DNA from: Scalesia atractyloides
Lineage: Eukaryota; Streptophyta; Magnoliopsida; Asterales; Asteraceae
DNA: 64,000 nt
Direction of reading: 5' to 3'
Assembly (NCBI GenBank): GCA_947069175.1
Contig: CAMTDV010000017.1
Location: forward strand, 40,371,126 to 40,435,125
Shown: in pieces, positions 23,540-36,989 of the stretch
Numbering within the stretch: position 1 is the first letter of the stretch
How the letters are laid out: every line of letters starts with the position of its first letter
Translations under genes and position numbers: made by a program
Notes under the pieces: model-generated
Told to the model about the DNA's origin: nothing
Database searches by the model: none
What the model saw: the letters and a program-made list of their open reading frames with translations, nothing else

Positions 23540-23792
23540 TTCTGAGATTGATTCAACAACACTTAAACTTTTGCATATGGATCTATGTGGACCTGTGAGC
23601 ACTGAAAGTTTTTCTGGAAAGAAATATTGTTTGGTTATTGTTAAGGATTACTCAAGGTACACATGGGTTGAATTTTTAAGACAGAAAAGTGAAACTCCTA
23701 GTCTGATCATAAACTTTATCAAGAAAATTGAAAATCCTTTTAAACTAACTGTACGAAAGATCAGATCACATAATGAGACATAATTTAGAATT
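23540..23792 (+). pseudogene. Integrase of element F, N-terminal fragment
   Basis: Reads MDLCGPVSTESFSGKKYCLV then KDYSRYTWVEFL and KIRSHNET, matching the rve core of copia integrases (first catalytic Asp in MDL; the second, in RSDNG, has become RSHNE). It stops where the Mutator-like element begins. Confidence 0.88.
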
Positions 23793-25080
23793 GAGTTAAA
23801 TGCCATTTTAGTCCTTGTAGTTTGGGCCATTTTCCCAGTTTAGTCCAAAGGTTTCATTTTTAATATTTGGATCGATCCAAAAAGGTTTCATCGTTGCCAT
23901 TTTGGTCCAACTGACTTAACCCCATCCATGCTCCTCAGTTAGTCAAGGGGTATTTTTATCATTTCCCAAACTATTTTAATTAACCCTTTAATATTTTCCT
24001 CTTCATTAAATAACACTAAAGTCTTCCCAAACCAAATACTTCATACAAAAACGAAACCACACCAATTCACTCTCGATCTCTCTGCAGATTGTCACCCACC
24101 ATTATCACCACCACACCACACCACTACCACCCATCTCCACCTCTCTGAAAAAACAACCACCACAGCAACCACCCATCTCCAACCTCAATAAACCACCACA
24201 ACCACCATCTCCAGCCCTTTAAAACACAATAACCACACCACTACCACCCATCTCCGCCCCTCACCAACCACTGTTCACCACCACAACCACCGTTCCCCAC
24301 CTTCACCAACCTGCACAACGCCAAACCATAACCTCTCCTTAGTCTACCTGTTACACCCAACATCACCAACCACTCCCCATCTCTTGCAGATCGTCACCCA
24401 CCATTATCACCGAGAGAGAGAAAGAGAGAGAACCGAGAGAGAGAAAGAGAGAGAACCGAGGGTTGGCGTCTAGGGTTCCGGCTTAAAAGACCTTTGCCAC
24501 CGCTGGTGGTGATTTGACCCAGATCTAGGGTTTCGATGCACAAATGGACTGTCGAAATGGTGGTAATTGGATGTCAAAATGGTGGTCGAATGTATTGGTG
24601 GTGGTTACAACAATGGGTAGGTTGTGAGGGTGGTGCTGATGGTGGTCGAATATTGTGGTGGTAGGTTTTGGATCTGGTCGGGTTGTGGTGGCGAGTTACG
24701 GATCTAATTGGGTTGTAGTGATGGTGGCAGGTGGTCGGTTGGTGGTGATGGATATGGTGGTCGGGTGGTGGTGGCTGGCGGAGTTAGAGAGAGGGAGTAG
24801 AGAGAAAAGGTATATGTATGTGTTTTGAAATACAGATTTTGGATTTGTTTTGTTTTTCCTATATACACATATATACATGTAAATGAGGTGAAGAAATCTG
24901 ATATACAACATGAAATGACAAAAATACCCCTTGACTAACTGAAGAGCATGGATGGAGTTAAGTCAGTTGGACCAAAATGGCAATGATGAAACCCTTTTGG
25001 ATCCAGATGTTAAAAATGAAACCTTTGGACTAAACTGGCAAAATGGCCCAAACCACAGAGACTAAAATGGCATTTAACTG
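23793..25080. mobile_element. Non-autonomous Mutator-like element (1288 bp)
   Basis: Terminal inverted repeats of about 170 bp (23793-23965 and 24912-25080), starting GAGTTAAATGCCATTTTAGT and ending in its near complement. Flanked by 9-bp TTTAGAATT (23784-23792) and TTTAAAATT (25081-25089). The interior has a GAGAGA tract near 24411-24460 and GGTGGTGG repeats. No transposase ORF. Removing it restores the integrase reading. Confidence 0.88.
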
Positions 25081-25089
25081 TTTAAAATT

Positions 25090-25985
25090 TTCTAACTTGG
25101 GACACTCCTAAATAAAAATATATCTTATGATTTTTCTGCACCCAAAACTCCTCAACAAAATGGGGTAGTTGAAATAAGAAACAAAACCTTATTGGGAGCA
25201 ACAAAAGCTATGTTTACTTATGCAAATTTGCACACTTACTTTTGGGCAGAAACAATAGCAAATGCATGTTTCACACAAAACAGAATTATCATTAACAAGA
25301 GACATTAGAAAACACCCTACCACATTGTTAATCACAAGATACCCCTACCACATTGTTAATCATAGGATACCTAGTATCAAATGCTTACATACTTTTTTAT
25401 GCTATGTGTTTTATATTAATGATTTTAATAGTTTAGAATAGTTTAATAGAAAGGCTGAAAAAGGATTTTTTTCTTGGATACTCTCTTACATCAAAAGCAT
25501 ATAAAGTATTTGTAGTTAGTAAACTATTAAACAAAGTTTGTATGTATCATTTGATGATACAACAGAAACATAAATTTATGATAATATCATAAAGCTACAA
25601 CCAAGCAAAATCCAGAAAACAATTCATATCTTCTAAGTTACATGAAGAATTGCTTGGGTTTGATTGGGAGTGTAATTATGGATTAACAAGTGCTCAATCA
25701 GACACTAACCTTGTAGGCAGTGAGGAACAAAATTTCGAGGCATTAGAATCTCAGAATAATCATCAAATAATCAAAATTTTGATCAACCAATCTTAGAACT
25801 AGTGATCAATCAAGGGGAAGCAAGAAGTTTATCATTAGATCCAAATTCTGATATGATAAATCCTTTCAGCAACAGAAGATAGACAAGGAGCCACTTAATT
25901 GCAAATATTATTGGCAATCCAGAAGAATGTGTAAAAACAAGATCAACTACTACTCATGAGTGTATTCATGTAGGATTCTTAACCA
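25090..25985 (+). pseudogene. Integrase of element F, C-terminal fragment and linker
   Basis: Resumes with DFSAPKTPQQNGVVEIRNKT (third catalytic Glu in the VVE) and YFWAETIANA, then decays. A linker to RT follows with stops. Confidence 0.82.
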
Positions 25986-25989
25986 ATCT

Positions 25990-27452
25990 AAGAAGTGTAA
26001 AGTGTGGAACTTGGTACCCAAACCACAAAACAAATATGTTATTGGTTAAAAATGGGTATTCATAAACAAATCTAATGAACATGGCATAATAACAAGAAAT
26101 AATGTGAGACTGGTAGTCAAAGGTTACAACCATCAGGAAGGAATTGAATATGATGAAACATTTGCTCATGTTGCAAGGCTTGAAGCAGTCAGAATGTTTC
26201 TTGCATATGCTGCCTCAAAAGATTTCAAAGTTTATCAGACAGATGTAAAATTTGCATTCCTAAATGGTAAAATTGAATAAGAAGTGTATGTCCAACAACC
26301 AGAAGACTTTATTGACCCATAATTTCCAAAACATGTTTATATATTAAGTAAGGCCTTGGATGGTTTAAAACGAGCTCCAAGAACATGGTATGAAACTCTT
26401 TCAAATTTCTTAATCAAATCTAGCTTTACCAAAGGTACAACTGACACAACATTGTTTCTTAAAAATCACAAAGGGGACTCATTGTTAGTCCAAATATATG
26501 TTGATGACATCATATTTGGATCAACCAACCAAGATTTCTGTAAAAGTTTGAGAAATTAATGACCAATCATTTTGAAATGAGCATGATGGGTGAGTTAAAC
26601 TTCTTTTTGGAACTATAAGTTAAACAACATTCTGATGGTATCTTTTTAAGCCAATCTAAATAAACCAGAGCTATTTTAAAGAAATACTCACTTGAAAATT
26701 TCTCATCCTCAAGAACCCCAATGGCCAAAGGAAACAAATTAGATTACGATCCTGACGATAATAAAATTGACAGTAAAACCTACAGAGCTATGATCAGATC
26801 ATTGTTATATCTAACTGCTAGCAGACCAGATATAATGTTTGTAACTTGTCTTCTAGGAAAATACCAATACAATCCTAAAGAATCTTATTTAAACACAATA
26901 AAAAGGTTTTTTAAATATCTAAAAGGAACATCTGATCTTGGATTATGGTATCCAAAGAACACAAGTCTGGAGTTAATTGCATACTCAGATGCAGATCATG
27001 TTGGTTGCCAATTTGATAGAAAAAGTACATCTGGTTCTTGTATGATGTTGGGATAAAAGCTGTTTTGTTGGGCTAACAAGAAACAAAACTTTATTTCTAC
27101 ATCTATAGCTAAAGCAGAATATGTAGCAGTGGTATTGTTCACAGGTATTATGGATGCAAACTCAGCTGAGAGATTATGGGGTAATGCTAACAAAGACACC
27201 AATTCTTGTAACTCAAAAAGTGTTATAGGAATAACATCAAATCCAATTCATCATTATAAAACAAAGCACATTGATGTCAGGTATCACTTCATAAAAGATC
27301 ATGTAGAAAAAAGAGACATAGAAATGTATTTTGTTCCAATAAATGAACAGTTTGCTGATATTTTTACAAAACCTCTTCATGAAAGAAGACATAATTACTT
27401 GATTAACAAACTGGGCATGGTAAACATGAGAGATGAAGATGGAAAACATTAA
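25990..27452 (+). pseudogene. Reverse transcriptase and RNase H of element F
   Basis: Copia RT: YQTDVKFAFLNGKIE near 26235, LDGLKRAPRTWYETLSNFL at 26359, catalytic IYVDDIIFGST near 26497. Then RNase H: SLLYLTASRPDIMF, AYSDADHVG, and the C-terminal end HIDVRYHFIKDHVE. Single stops and frameshifts occur (for example after NGKIE and near 26560). Confidence 0.9.
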
Positions 27453-29556
27453 CAACCAAAATCTGATAACTTGATGTCTTAAAAATCATCATATATCAGT
27501 TCAACATTATCAGAAATCTAATAAGTCATCAGAAATCTGATGACTCATCAGAACTGTCCTTTTCAACTATATATGCATGTATGGACACCACGTTCACTGT
27601 CTGTGTATATACACCCTTATTTTCTATTATTATTTTCTTTTGTATATTATTTGCTTTTGCTTTTATCATTTTAAGATTGTATTTATTCTCTCAATACGCT
27701 TCATCAAAACCCATAAATACTTATACAGTTTTGAAACTTTACTGATGTCACTAGGCAATATTCTGAGAAAAAAATAATTTTGCTTTAATTTTCACTTATT
27801 CTTTTTACTCTCTCATCTCATTCATTGCAGACACTTCGTTTTATGAGAGAAAATCATGCCACCTAGACATTAAATGATACGTTTTCTGAAGGAGTTGGCT
27901 GCCAGATATAAATGTTGGGTCAGTGAACATCTTGTTAACTCTTTATTCTTATGACACCGTATCATTCTTTGGAAAATAATGGAAGTCTAAAATGTTGTTT
28001 GGTATACTCCATTTATGGCTATACTCATCCGCTTAAAAATAACGACCATTTGGATCCTTCACTCTTCACCTTCAAATCCTGCAAGTATCTCACATTTTGC
28101 TTTTAAAACCCTAACCCTAACATCTCAAAACCTCTTTCAATGGACTTCATCAACCAACACAACTTTCCACTTACATACCTCCAACGCCACAACCTCAGGG
28201 CCAGGATGGATAATACCAACCCTGCATAAGGAAAATGTGGAACCATCATTGCTCTTCTACCCCCATAGACCACTCGGCTTTGTACTAACAGCCTTTGTGT
28301 CCGTGCATCTAGACTTGCTCCAGGAGTTCTAGTATACTGCTTGCATCATCATTAATGAGGGTAGGTTGACCACCACTGCCGGGGTTATGATGTACTAGCT
28401 CATTCTCATCAATGAACACACAATCCGGAGAGCCTTCACCTTAATGATGACACAGATGTCATCTCGTTCACTCACGACGAGATTGACAACACTCTAGGGC
28501 ACATGGGTTATAAAGGACGAAGGGTGAGAAGGCAGGTGGTGAAATCTAGTTTTACCTAGTCGTGGGTTATATAAGGTTCAGACAGCTAATATTGGTAGAT
28601 GAACACACAGGGACCGTTACAGGTCTTTGGGACCTGATTGCTTTCATTTATAGGGTGGACTGACTCCCTTGTTTAATTTTTTTTCTTTCCTTGTGTTTGT
28701 TTATTTACTTCCCGTTTGTAATATATGTGCTTTAGTTATGAATTTTACTTTTTAAAACATAAGTCTTCTGACCAAAAGGAAAGAATGGAGAGAAAAAGGG
28801 GAATTGAAAGAAAATATAACGATCTATAATTAATGGGGAAATAATTTAACATGCAAATATAAAATCTGATAAGACAAACTATTGAAAGAATGAGAAACAT
28901 GATGTTTCTTAAAAAATTAGAAAATTTGATAATATGGAATAAAATCTTATTTAGTATTGTTAGATAGAGAATCATTTAAGAAATAACAAAAGGAGAATTT
29001 GATAATATCCGATAGAAATTCATTTAAGAATATTTTTAACTATCTGATACAAATAAATGATAAAAATGAACATTAGAAAGACGTCAGAAAACAAGTCCAA
29101 AACAAAAGAGATGAGATTCTGATAAATCAAATAATAATCCGATAAAAATCTAATCAATTTTTTTTTTCTAAAATAAAATGATTTTAAAACAAAGGAATTT
29201 CCCTTTCTCTTAAAAACAAATCAGTAAAAACACAACAGTTTCTCTTGAGTCTAATGAAAGATAGAATCATCAGATTTCTAGAAACATAACAATTTTATGA
29301 TAATATTCTCGGATAATCAAGACTTCAAAAGACTAGTTAAACATGTTCAGAAGTTCCTCCTCTGATAATCAAAGTATGTATGATCTCTTCAACCCTTATT
29401 CCTTCCCATCTAAAAAAACCCATCATCGATGCCCTCTAAATCAATCATCAACTAGTTGAAAATCATCAAACCTGATGAACATTCACGTCTAATAACTATT
29501 ATCATCAGATCCGATAAATCTTCAGATCTGCAGACCATCACGAAAGGAAGACTTTC
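27453..29556 (+). other. Tail of element F, no gene recognised
   Basis: Starts with a cluster of ATCAGAAATCTGATGA-type words (27460-27560). The ORF at 28015-28332 resembles nothing I know. From 28860 to 29540 ATCTGATAA words recur. It may be the remnant of an accessory ORF and 3' LTR, cut by the insertion of element B at 29557. Confidence 0.45.
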
Positions 29557-30204
29557 TGTTAGGATCTGAGTTTGAATTGTTGTAAAAGTTTGTAAAATGA
29601 AGATAATGAGTGATGATAAAAGGATGTAAATGCAGTAGAATGATAAACTTTGATTTACAATAATTGAGAGATTGTTTTCATCACCATGCTTTTGTAATTG
29701 TTATTATGTATGCATGTAATTCACAATCTCCCTGTCACCCTAAGATCACTTATTGTTCCTACAGAATCTAGAAGAAAGAAGTTTGATTAAGTAAAAATGG
29801 AAGTGATCAAATAGAACAGTACATGCACTGGTCTATTTATAGTACATACGAAACCACTGAGCATATAATGATGACGTCGGTGTGAAAATGACATCTAACA
29901 AGTATAACTAACTACAAAATCTGCTAGCTAACCACTGATACAATAAAGTATAATATAAAGACTGTTGGTAACAACTGCTAAGGAGATCCACCGTTGGTCT
30001 TCAGCAGAGCTTTGCCATAAAAGTGTTTCTTCATCAGTGCTTGGCTTCAGCAGACCTTTCTAGCAGATCTTCAGTATTAACAAATCTTTGAGTTTTGTCT
30101 TCATCAGAGGTTTTCAGCAGATGATGTAATAGTATTGTGGATAAAAGGTTTGAAGATATTTTGGCTCTCTATCATCTATTCTTTTATATGGTTCAATCCT
30201 AACA
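29557..30204 (-). repeat. 3' LTR of element B (648 bp)
   Basis: Minus-strand ends TGTTAGGATTGAACC (30204) and CTCAGATCCTAACA (29557). Related to, but clearly diverged from, the LTRs of elements A and C. TATAAATAGA is at 29832-29841 on the minus strand and a degenerate box TGACGTCG (plus-strand reading) at 29872-29879. The polypurine tract (CTAGGGGGAGAT) is at 30205-30216. Confidence 0.92.
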
Positions 30205-30269
30205 ATCTCCCCCTAGAATAGATGAAGCCAAAACTAACTTTATTCTTGATCTTTATTCCTCATCAGTAG

Positions 30270-33200
30270 TTCCCTAATTTGACCTTAGAATTGGAGTTCA
30301 AAGTTTAGGGAGACCAGGTCTTCAAAATCCCTTTCAAGCTCAAGTTTCAAAAGATCTTGAGGCACACAGGCCATATGCATCCTCCGTTTTAAGTGTTTGA
30401 GCTTTGCCATCTGACCTGAGCAAGGTCAATTCATGGGTGTCTATGTTTGACTTCCATTTTAGAATTTTTGGGTCTGATGGCTTTCTTGGGTGAAGGTTTA
30501 TTTGTGATGAGTTCGGTGAAATGGGTCTGCTGACAAGCTTTGACAGTGTTTCTATAAGCTTGTCACTTGCAGCATCAGTTTGGTGGAGTATTTGACACTT
30601 GATCCCCTTTTTTCTCTGTTCTTCATACCTTCTTTGATCTTTTTCTTTCATCTCCTTTTTCATTTTTTCTTGATTCAAGGAAATGGTGGGTAAGGCAGAT
30701 GTTGAAGACTTTCTTTTAGAGGTATGGGTCTGTTGAGGAGTAGTGGTTATGGGATATGCTGGGTTTCTTGGAACAGTTGGATCTTTCAATATGAGTTTCT
30801 CCAAGTTTTTGTGGGTCTCAACAACCTTTGATTCTGACCATCTTGCAATTTGACTTGGAGTACCATATTGTGCAGCAACTAATTCTCCTTTCATCCTTCT
30901 GATCTCTTGTACACGGTCTTGATTAACAAATTTGTCTCTTTTCTAGCTTGGAGGTGTTGGCTTATGCAAAGGATCCTTTAGCATAGCCTGTATTATCTCA
31001 ATTTCTTCTTTAAGGTCATCTGCAGAACAGTTCTTGAACTGAGACCCTGTTGCTTTATATGGTTTATGCTTCATTATATGTTCTAGATAGTCATTTCTTA
31101 GCTCAGGGTCAAGCTCAGCATCTGTTGATTTCTCTGACATTGATTTGCACAAGTCTTTAGCAAAATCTTTAATTTGTTTCACGTTGCTCAGTTGCAATTG
31201 CATAAAGCCTTGGTAAGTTCTGTCATCTTTCCTTTTTTGACTCTATCTTAGCAAGGACATTAGCCTGTTTTGGTTTTAGTTTCAAATACTCATCTAGACT
31301 TTTAGACTTCCTATAACCAACAAGAGAGGGAAATTCTCTTTTCTCTGGATCCTCAATTTCATAAAAAGATTCAACTTCTTTTTGTTATAGCATGTAGTTC
31401 AAGAGGATACTAAGCAGCAAGTTGGATCAATGATGGTGGTTGATAAGGGGGTGGAAGTGAAGTGTCAGAATATGTTGGTGATGAGAATGGAATGGAAATG
31501 AGTTGTGATGACAAAGGCATTGGTGATGGAATCCATTCATTATCTTCTTTAACAACAAAAGTTTTCTTTCTTTTGCGTAGGAATTTGATTTTTGGTGAGG
31601 GTGGATGTTCAGGAAATCTTGGTGGAATGGCTAATGGATGAGTTGAAGTTGGAAAAGTGATAAGAGCAGTGGATTGAATAACATCTGTTGTTCCAGCATC
31701 TGCTGTCACAACATCTGTCCCAACATCTGTTGGTTTGGTTTGTGGTATTGATGTTATTGGTGGTGATATGGGTTTGGATTGAGCAGATGATACATCAAGA
31801 TTTGCATCAACAGTGGTTTTAGAAGGGGTGGAAATTAGTTGCCTTGCTTCTGTAGCAGACTTTCTTTTTCATGAAGTGCCAATATCTTCTTTTTTCTATT
31901 TGTTGAGCTTTTGCTTGGTTAATCAGGTTTGAAGCATTGATTTCTAATGTATCTTGTCTCTTCTGCTTGTCATCAGCAATCTTTTCTGCCTCTTTATTTA
32001 GGGTCTCATCAATCCCTTTTCCAAAATTGGCATCTGATTTTGCAGCAGTGATTTGTTCTGGCTGTGGTTGCACTGTTGGCTTTGGTTTAGCTTTTGAATC
32101 TGCCTGCAACTTTCTCAAGGTATCTTCTCCCCCTTTTTGGCATCATTTATAATTTCTTCTTGAAAGACAGGAGCCGGGTTGTGCCAGTGGTTTTCAATAA
32201 ATGGTCTTTGATGGCTTTGATTTATGCTTGAGTATCTCTGTATCTAGCCTCAACCATTGTCCTGATAAGCTTCATTTGTGTTTCATGCTGAATATTTGAC
32301 AATCTTCTCTGAGCCATGATGATGGTTTGCACAATATGCCATAGCTCATCAGCATTCTGTAGTGTTGATGTTTGTGTTCGAGAGTTTTGAAGCATTAGTT
32401 TCATCATGGTTTGTATTTAATCAATTGATGATTCCATGTATGTCATTCTCTCCGTCAATTCTTGGTATTTTAATTTATCACCTAAATTAATAGGATCATC
32501 TAAATTCCTACCAGAAGTAGTTGTAACTGGACCAGTAACAGTAGGAATCTCCATACTAACAGATACAGATGTCCTTTTTTCTTGGTTCTGGGGACTTCCA
32601 ACTTAAGCAGAGGTTACAATTGTAGCCTCAATAGTTGTTGCCTTCAAGGAAGTCTAAGTAATGTAACCATTGTCCAATAGAGAAACGGAGATTAGTCTAA
32701 TTGTAGTGGCTGCTTCACTTGAATTACCACCAAGAGTTACGTGTAACACATGGGGTTTAGCTTCCTCAGCTGTTTCTGGGTTAGCTAATTGAGTTTTCTC
32801 TCTGTAATGTGTGAGTGAGAGGGACTGTTTGTAGTCTGAGTTTTCTCAATAGCATGAAATAGGGCTATAAAAGTGGAAGGAATTGGAGAAGTGGGTTGTG
32901 GAGTAGAAAGAGACATTGCCCTAGGAGAGGGGCTATGGCAGATTGAATCAAGTGATTCAATTGCTTAATATTGTTGTGTCCCTGTGCTTACAACTTGTTC
33001 CTTTTGTGAGGAATCAAGAATAGGTAGGCTAGATGGTGGAGATCTTTTGAACTGCTGTGAGGAAGTAGCCGCAGTGGTTTCAAGCAACATTTGTGTTGTC
33101 ACTGGGTTATCCTCTAGGATCTCATCTTCCAGAGGAACCTCTTTATATTGTTTTGTTTTGGTGGGCTTTTTGGATTTGGAGGGTTTCTTTTTGGATTTTG

Positions 33201-34039
33201 CTGGTGTGGGTTTCACAACACTGGTTGTAGTGTCATGCTCACTAGGAGAAATGGACTCAACAGCAGAAGGTTGAGCAGATGATGTGTTAGCATCCAAAGT
33301 TGGCTCAACCCTCTCTGTTTGTGTTTAAACTTTTGGCTTTTGATTTGAAATTCTAGTAAAAGTTTCATGTATAAGGCTGCCAACAGGACTGATTACACCT
33401 TGTTTAGCATCTTTTTCACAAACTTGGGATTGAATATAAAAACTCAATAACCTAGGATGTATAAGAAAAGCTTTAATTTTTCAATGTTATTATAGTTTGT
33501 CACCAAGTCAGAAAACAATACTTGGGAAAAATTAAAATTAGATTTTGTTAGAATAGCTATCCCAGATACTGAATGTTTAAAAGTATTTCATTGAAAGCGG
33601 TAGTCTTGGCAGACAAACATGACAACAAAGTGTGGAAAAAGAATTTCATATCAGCAGGAAAATTGGGTTTAGATAGTTAAACCTGTAAGCTGACCCACAT
33701 ACCCGCGTTCAATGAACTCATCATGTAGCTCTTTCTTCGGGAAAGAGGCTTTGTCATTTAGGTCATTGAAGCCAAAAACACTAGATATGGTGGATGGAGA
33801 TATTTGAATGAGAGACTCACCCACTTTTGATGTAGCACATAAGCCTTTTTGTTCTGAATTTGAATTTCAGCATTTGCCCAGAATTGGTGAAGTGTATCAA
33901 TATAAATTGGGGCTTTTGCTACCATGATATCCTTGTATTTTGATGTTTTTAGAACATTGATCATGGCATGATATGATGTGTTATTGTCGGTTTCAAGGAT
34001 GGGAAGGTAATTATGAAGAGTTTTGATGATGAGATTCAT
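30270..34039 (-). pseudogene. Accessory ORF of element B, broken
   Basis: Diverged relative of the ORF in elements A and C. It starts MNLIIKTLHNYLPILE at 34039, where C has LIIKTPHNYTAILEE, and both share VKAPIYID or VAKAPIYID. The middle is Ser/Thr/Pro-rich (33297-32965, 31709-31410). The C part (31203-30340) keeps LKDPLHKPTPPS and RKPSDPKILKWK followed by DTHELTLLRSDG. Many stops and frameshifts. It does not have the TGA that A and C share at the MFESRYQDT point; here VEARYRDTQ reads through. Confidence 0.72.
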
Positions 34040-34574
34040 GGTGAAAGACTGAATAGTGCGGATTCGTGAAGAAGATGAGAGTCATGGAAACCGCTTTAAA
34101 ATTTTTTGAATTCAAGATGGCAAGTAAAAACTCTGTCTGGATAAAACAGGGTTTATAAAGTGAAAAATTTAATGCTGACGTGGCAGCGGTTCTAAAAGAT
34201 CTGATGGCTAACATCTGTCCATGTGGCAACTTCTGTTGGATAATGGAAGACAGTTGTTTGGGAAACCTCTGTTGAGAGTCAACAGAGGTTAGGAACAGTG
34301 AATGAAAACACTTGTAATTTTACACTATTAGAGGACAGATATTAGAGGTTAGGAAACACAGTGGTTTCCCTAAAAGTGGAAAATGAGAAGTAGAGGATAC
34401 CTTTAACAGTGGATAGAGTAAACCAAATAGATGATTTCTTTTGAAGAACAGTGGTTATGGACAGACTTTAGGGATGTTCAAATATTTTCAATTTGTGCTA
34501 TTTTTAAGGATGGAAATTTTGATTTTCTGAAAACATTTTAATGCCTTTTATTCATGGAAAGAAAAAAGTTTCCT
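34040..34574 (-). other. Spacer between pol and accessory ORF in element B
   Basis: No ORF. Rich in inverted words such as CCTCTGTTG...CAACAGAGG (34270-34285) and AGAGGTTAGGAA. Element C has a similar spacer at 49380-49854. Confidence 0.6.
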
Positions 34575-36085
34575 TTAATCCATGCTAAGCATCCCAATTC
34601 TAGAGATCAAGCTTTCAAAGGTAGATGTATCTAATGCTTTTGTTAAAACATCTGCCAGTTGATCCTTAGTTGGGACATGATGCAGAGAAATCAAATCTTT
34701 TTCATAGCAATCCCTCACAAAGTGATGTCTGATGTCAATGTGCTTTGTTGTGGAATGAGAGACTGATTTATAATGATGTTTTCAGCTTCTTGACTATCTA
34801 ACATGAGAGGATTCTTTAAAGTAGTTACATCAAAATCCAACAATTGATTTTGAAGCCAAAGGAGTTGAGCAGTGCAACTTGCAGCAGCAATACATTCAGC
34901 TTCAGCAATGGATGTGGATACTACAGCTTAGTTTTTGCTTTGCCAGGAAACTAGACAATTGCCTAGGAACTAACATCCTCCTGATATTGACTTCCTTGTG
35001 GTGTGGCAACCAGCAAAATCACTGCCTGAATAACCCAAAAGCTCAATGTTTCCATTAGCAGGATACCAAATAACAAGTGTGGGAGCACATTTTATGTATT
35101 TGAAAATCCTTTTCACAACAATAAGATTAGACTTTCTAGGTGCTGACTGGGATCTGGTACAAACACATGTTGCAAACATAATGTCTAGCCTAGAAGCAGT
35201 TAGGTACAATAAAGAACCAATCATGCTTATATAAAGAGTTTGATCAACAAAGTCATCTTTGTCATCAACAATGGCAGGCTTTGAGGTTGCCATGGGTGTG
35301 CTACATGGTTTACAATCATTCATATCAAATTTTGTAAGTAGTTCTTTGACAAACTTACTTTGATGAATGAATGTGCCATTATGCAATTGGTTTACTTGGA
35401 GACCAAGAAAGCATTGGAGCTCACCCATTGCACTCATTTCAAACTCTGCTGCCATGAGTTGTCTAAATTCTTCACACATGGCAGTGCATGTGGATCCAAA
35501 AATGATGTCATCCACATAAATTTGGACAATCATCAAGTCCTTTCCTTTCCATTAAAAATTAAGGTTTTGTCAATTTTACCTCTTGTGAAACCAATGGATA
35601 AGAGAAAGTTGGAAAGAATTTCATATAAGCTCTTTGCTTCAAGCCATACAAAGCTTTATTAAGCTTGTAGATATGATCTGGATAAAATGCATCTTCAAAA
35701 CTAGGAGGTTGACAAACATATACCTCTTCTTTGATCCGTCCATACAAATTGCACTTTTGATATCCATTTGAAACACCTTGATGTTGTGGTTGGCAGCAAA
35801 AGCTAAGAACAATCTGATGGCTTCTAACCTTGCTACAGGAGAAAAAGTTTCATCATAGTCAATGCCTTCTTCTTGTCTATAGCCTTGAACCACAAGCCTA
35901 GGTTTATTTTTTACAACAATACCCCTTTCATCTGTTTTGTTCTTGAAGACCCACTTTATGCCAATTGGACAAACATCCTTGGGCAATGGTACAAGTTCCC
36001 ATACTTGTTGTATTTTAAACTAAAGGAGTTCTTCTTGCATGGCTTCTACCCAACTGTTGTCTTTTAGTGCCTCTTGGTACTTGAC
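34575..36085 (-). pseudogene. Reverse transcriptase and RNase H of element B
   Basis: Starts near LKDNSWVEAMQEELL and goes on with GIKWVFKNKTDERG, YDETFSPVARLEAIR, VFQMDIKSAI, catalytic IYVDDIIFGST, SLLYLTASRLDIMF and the RNase H end LGMLSMD with TAA at 34575-34577. Frameshifts near 35750-35550, an in-frame TAG after EELL and further breaks in RNase H make it dead. Confidence 0.9.
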
Positions 36086-36492
36086 AGGTTGTGTGAGAGA
36101 CAGGAAACCAACAAAAAGATAAATTTTTCGGGATTGACTTCTAGTGAGCACCATTTCGTTGATGTTATTGATAAGATGGATGACTTTTAAGGTATATTAG
36201 ATCTCCTTTATATGCAATGATGGTATTTTGAGGTGAAGGCTGCAGATGGGAATCATCTGAGCTAACATCTGTTGGCAATTGTGAAGAGCCAACATCGGTT
36301 TGAAATGAAAGTGGAGGAATAGGTGGTAATATGTGGAAACATGTTGACTTTTATCCATAGTGGTTGGATTTTTGTCAACAGAGGTTGGTGAACGAGTAGT
36401 GGATGAAGGGTCTACACTGATGATGCAACAATGGCAGAGTTTTCACAGTTGTTTTGAACATTTGTTGTTCTGATGTTGGAGGTGACTTTGTA

Positions 36493-36984
36493 TTATGGAA
36501 CCACAATGTCAAATCCATAGTCTTGAGATGGAGATTGTAATGTACCTGTAGGGTTAGTCTTGATAGACACATCCTCAAATGTAAATTTATCTAAGTTAAA
36601 CACTTCTGTAGGATTTGCTGGGATTTTTAATGAAGAAAGTTCATTGAACTTTACATTCAAGGTCTTTTCCACACAGCTAGTCCTTGAATTAAAGACTCTA
36701 CAGGCTTTAGCGATGGTTGAGTATCCCAGAAAATAACCACAATCTGCTTTGGCTGTAAAATTTGAAATTGAATCTTTAAGATTTAAAATGAAGCATGGGC
36801 AGCCAAAGATTTTGAAATATGAGATCACTGGTTTGATCTTGTACATAATTTCATAAGCAGTCTTTTGATGCCTGGGGATAATCAAAACTATGTTCTGAAC
36901 ATAGCTAGCAGTGTTTACAGCCTCTGCCCAAAAGGGCAAGGGTAAACCTGAGTCTGCAAGCATGGTTCTTGCAGCTTCAATTAA
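36493..36984 (-). pseudogene. Integrase C-terminal part of element B
   Basis: Continues the integrase from 44057 after Athila-1: LIEAARTMLADSGLPLPFWA, AVNTASYVQN, then the FKIFGCPCFILN and GYFLGYS motifs typical of the region after the copia integrase core. Confidence 0.9.
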
Positions 36985-36989
36985 AGTTC

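Larger units (their letters stand above)
20852..29556 (+). mobile_element. Element F: decayed Ty1-copia retrotransposon
   Basis: Order is possible LTR, tRNA-Met primer site, gag, zinc knuckle, coiled coil, integrase, RT, RNase H, then a 2.1 kb tail. This is the copia order (integrase before RT). All coding parts hold stops or frameshifts. A Mutator-like element splits the integrase. No 3' LTR was found before 29556, where the LTR of element B begins, so B probably inserted into F's 3' region. ATCAGAT-type words in the leader, coding part and tail support treating 27453-29556 as part of F. Confidence 0.75.

Noticed and set aside
24408..24460. GAGAGA repeats as a GAGA-type promoter
   Set aside because: They lie in the interior of the Mutator-like element with no gene downstream.
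28098..28125. Telomere-like AAACCCTAACCCTAAC
   Set aside because: Only about two units, inside the element F tail; not an interstitial telomere array.
27453..29556. 3' LTR of element F
   Set aside because: Shared ATCAGAT words only; no stretch aligns with the region before the primer site.
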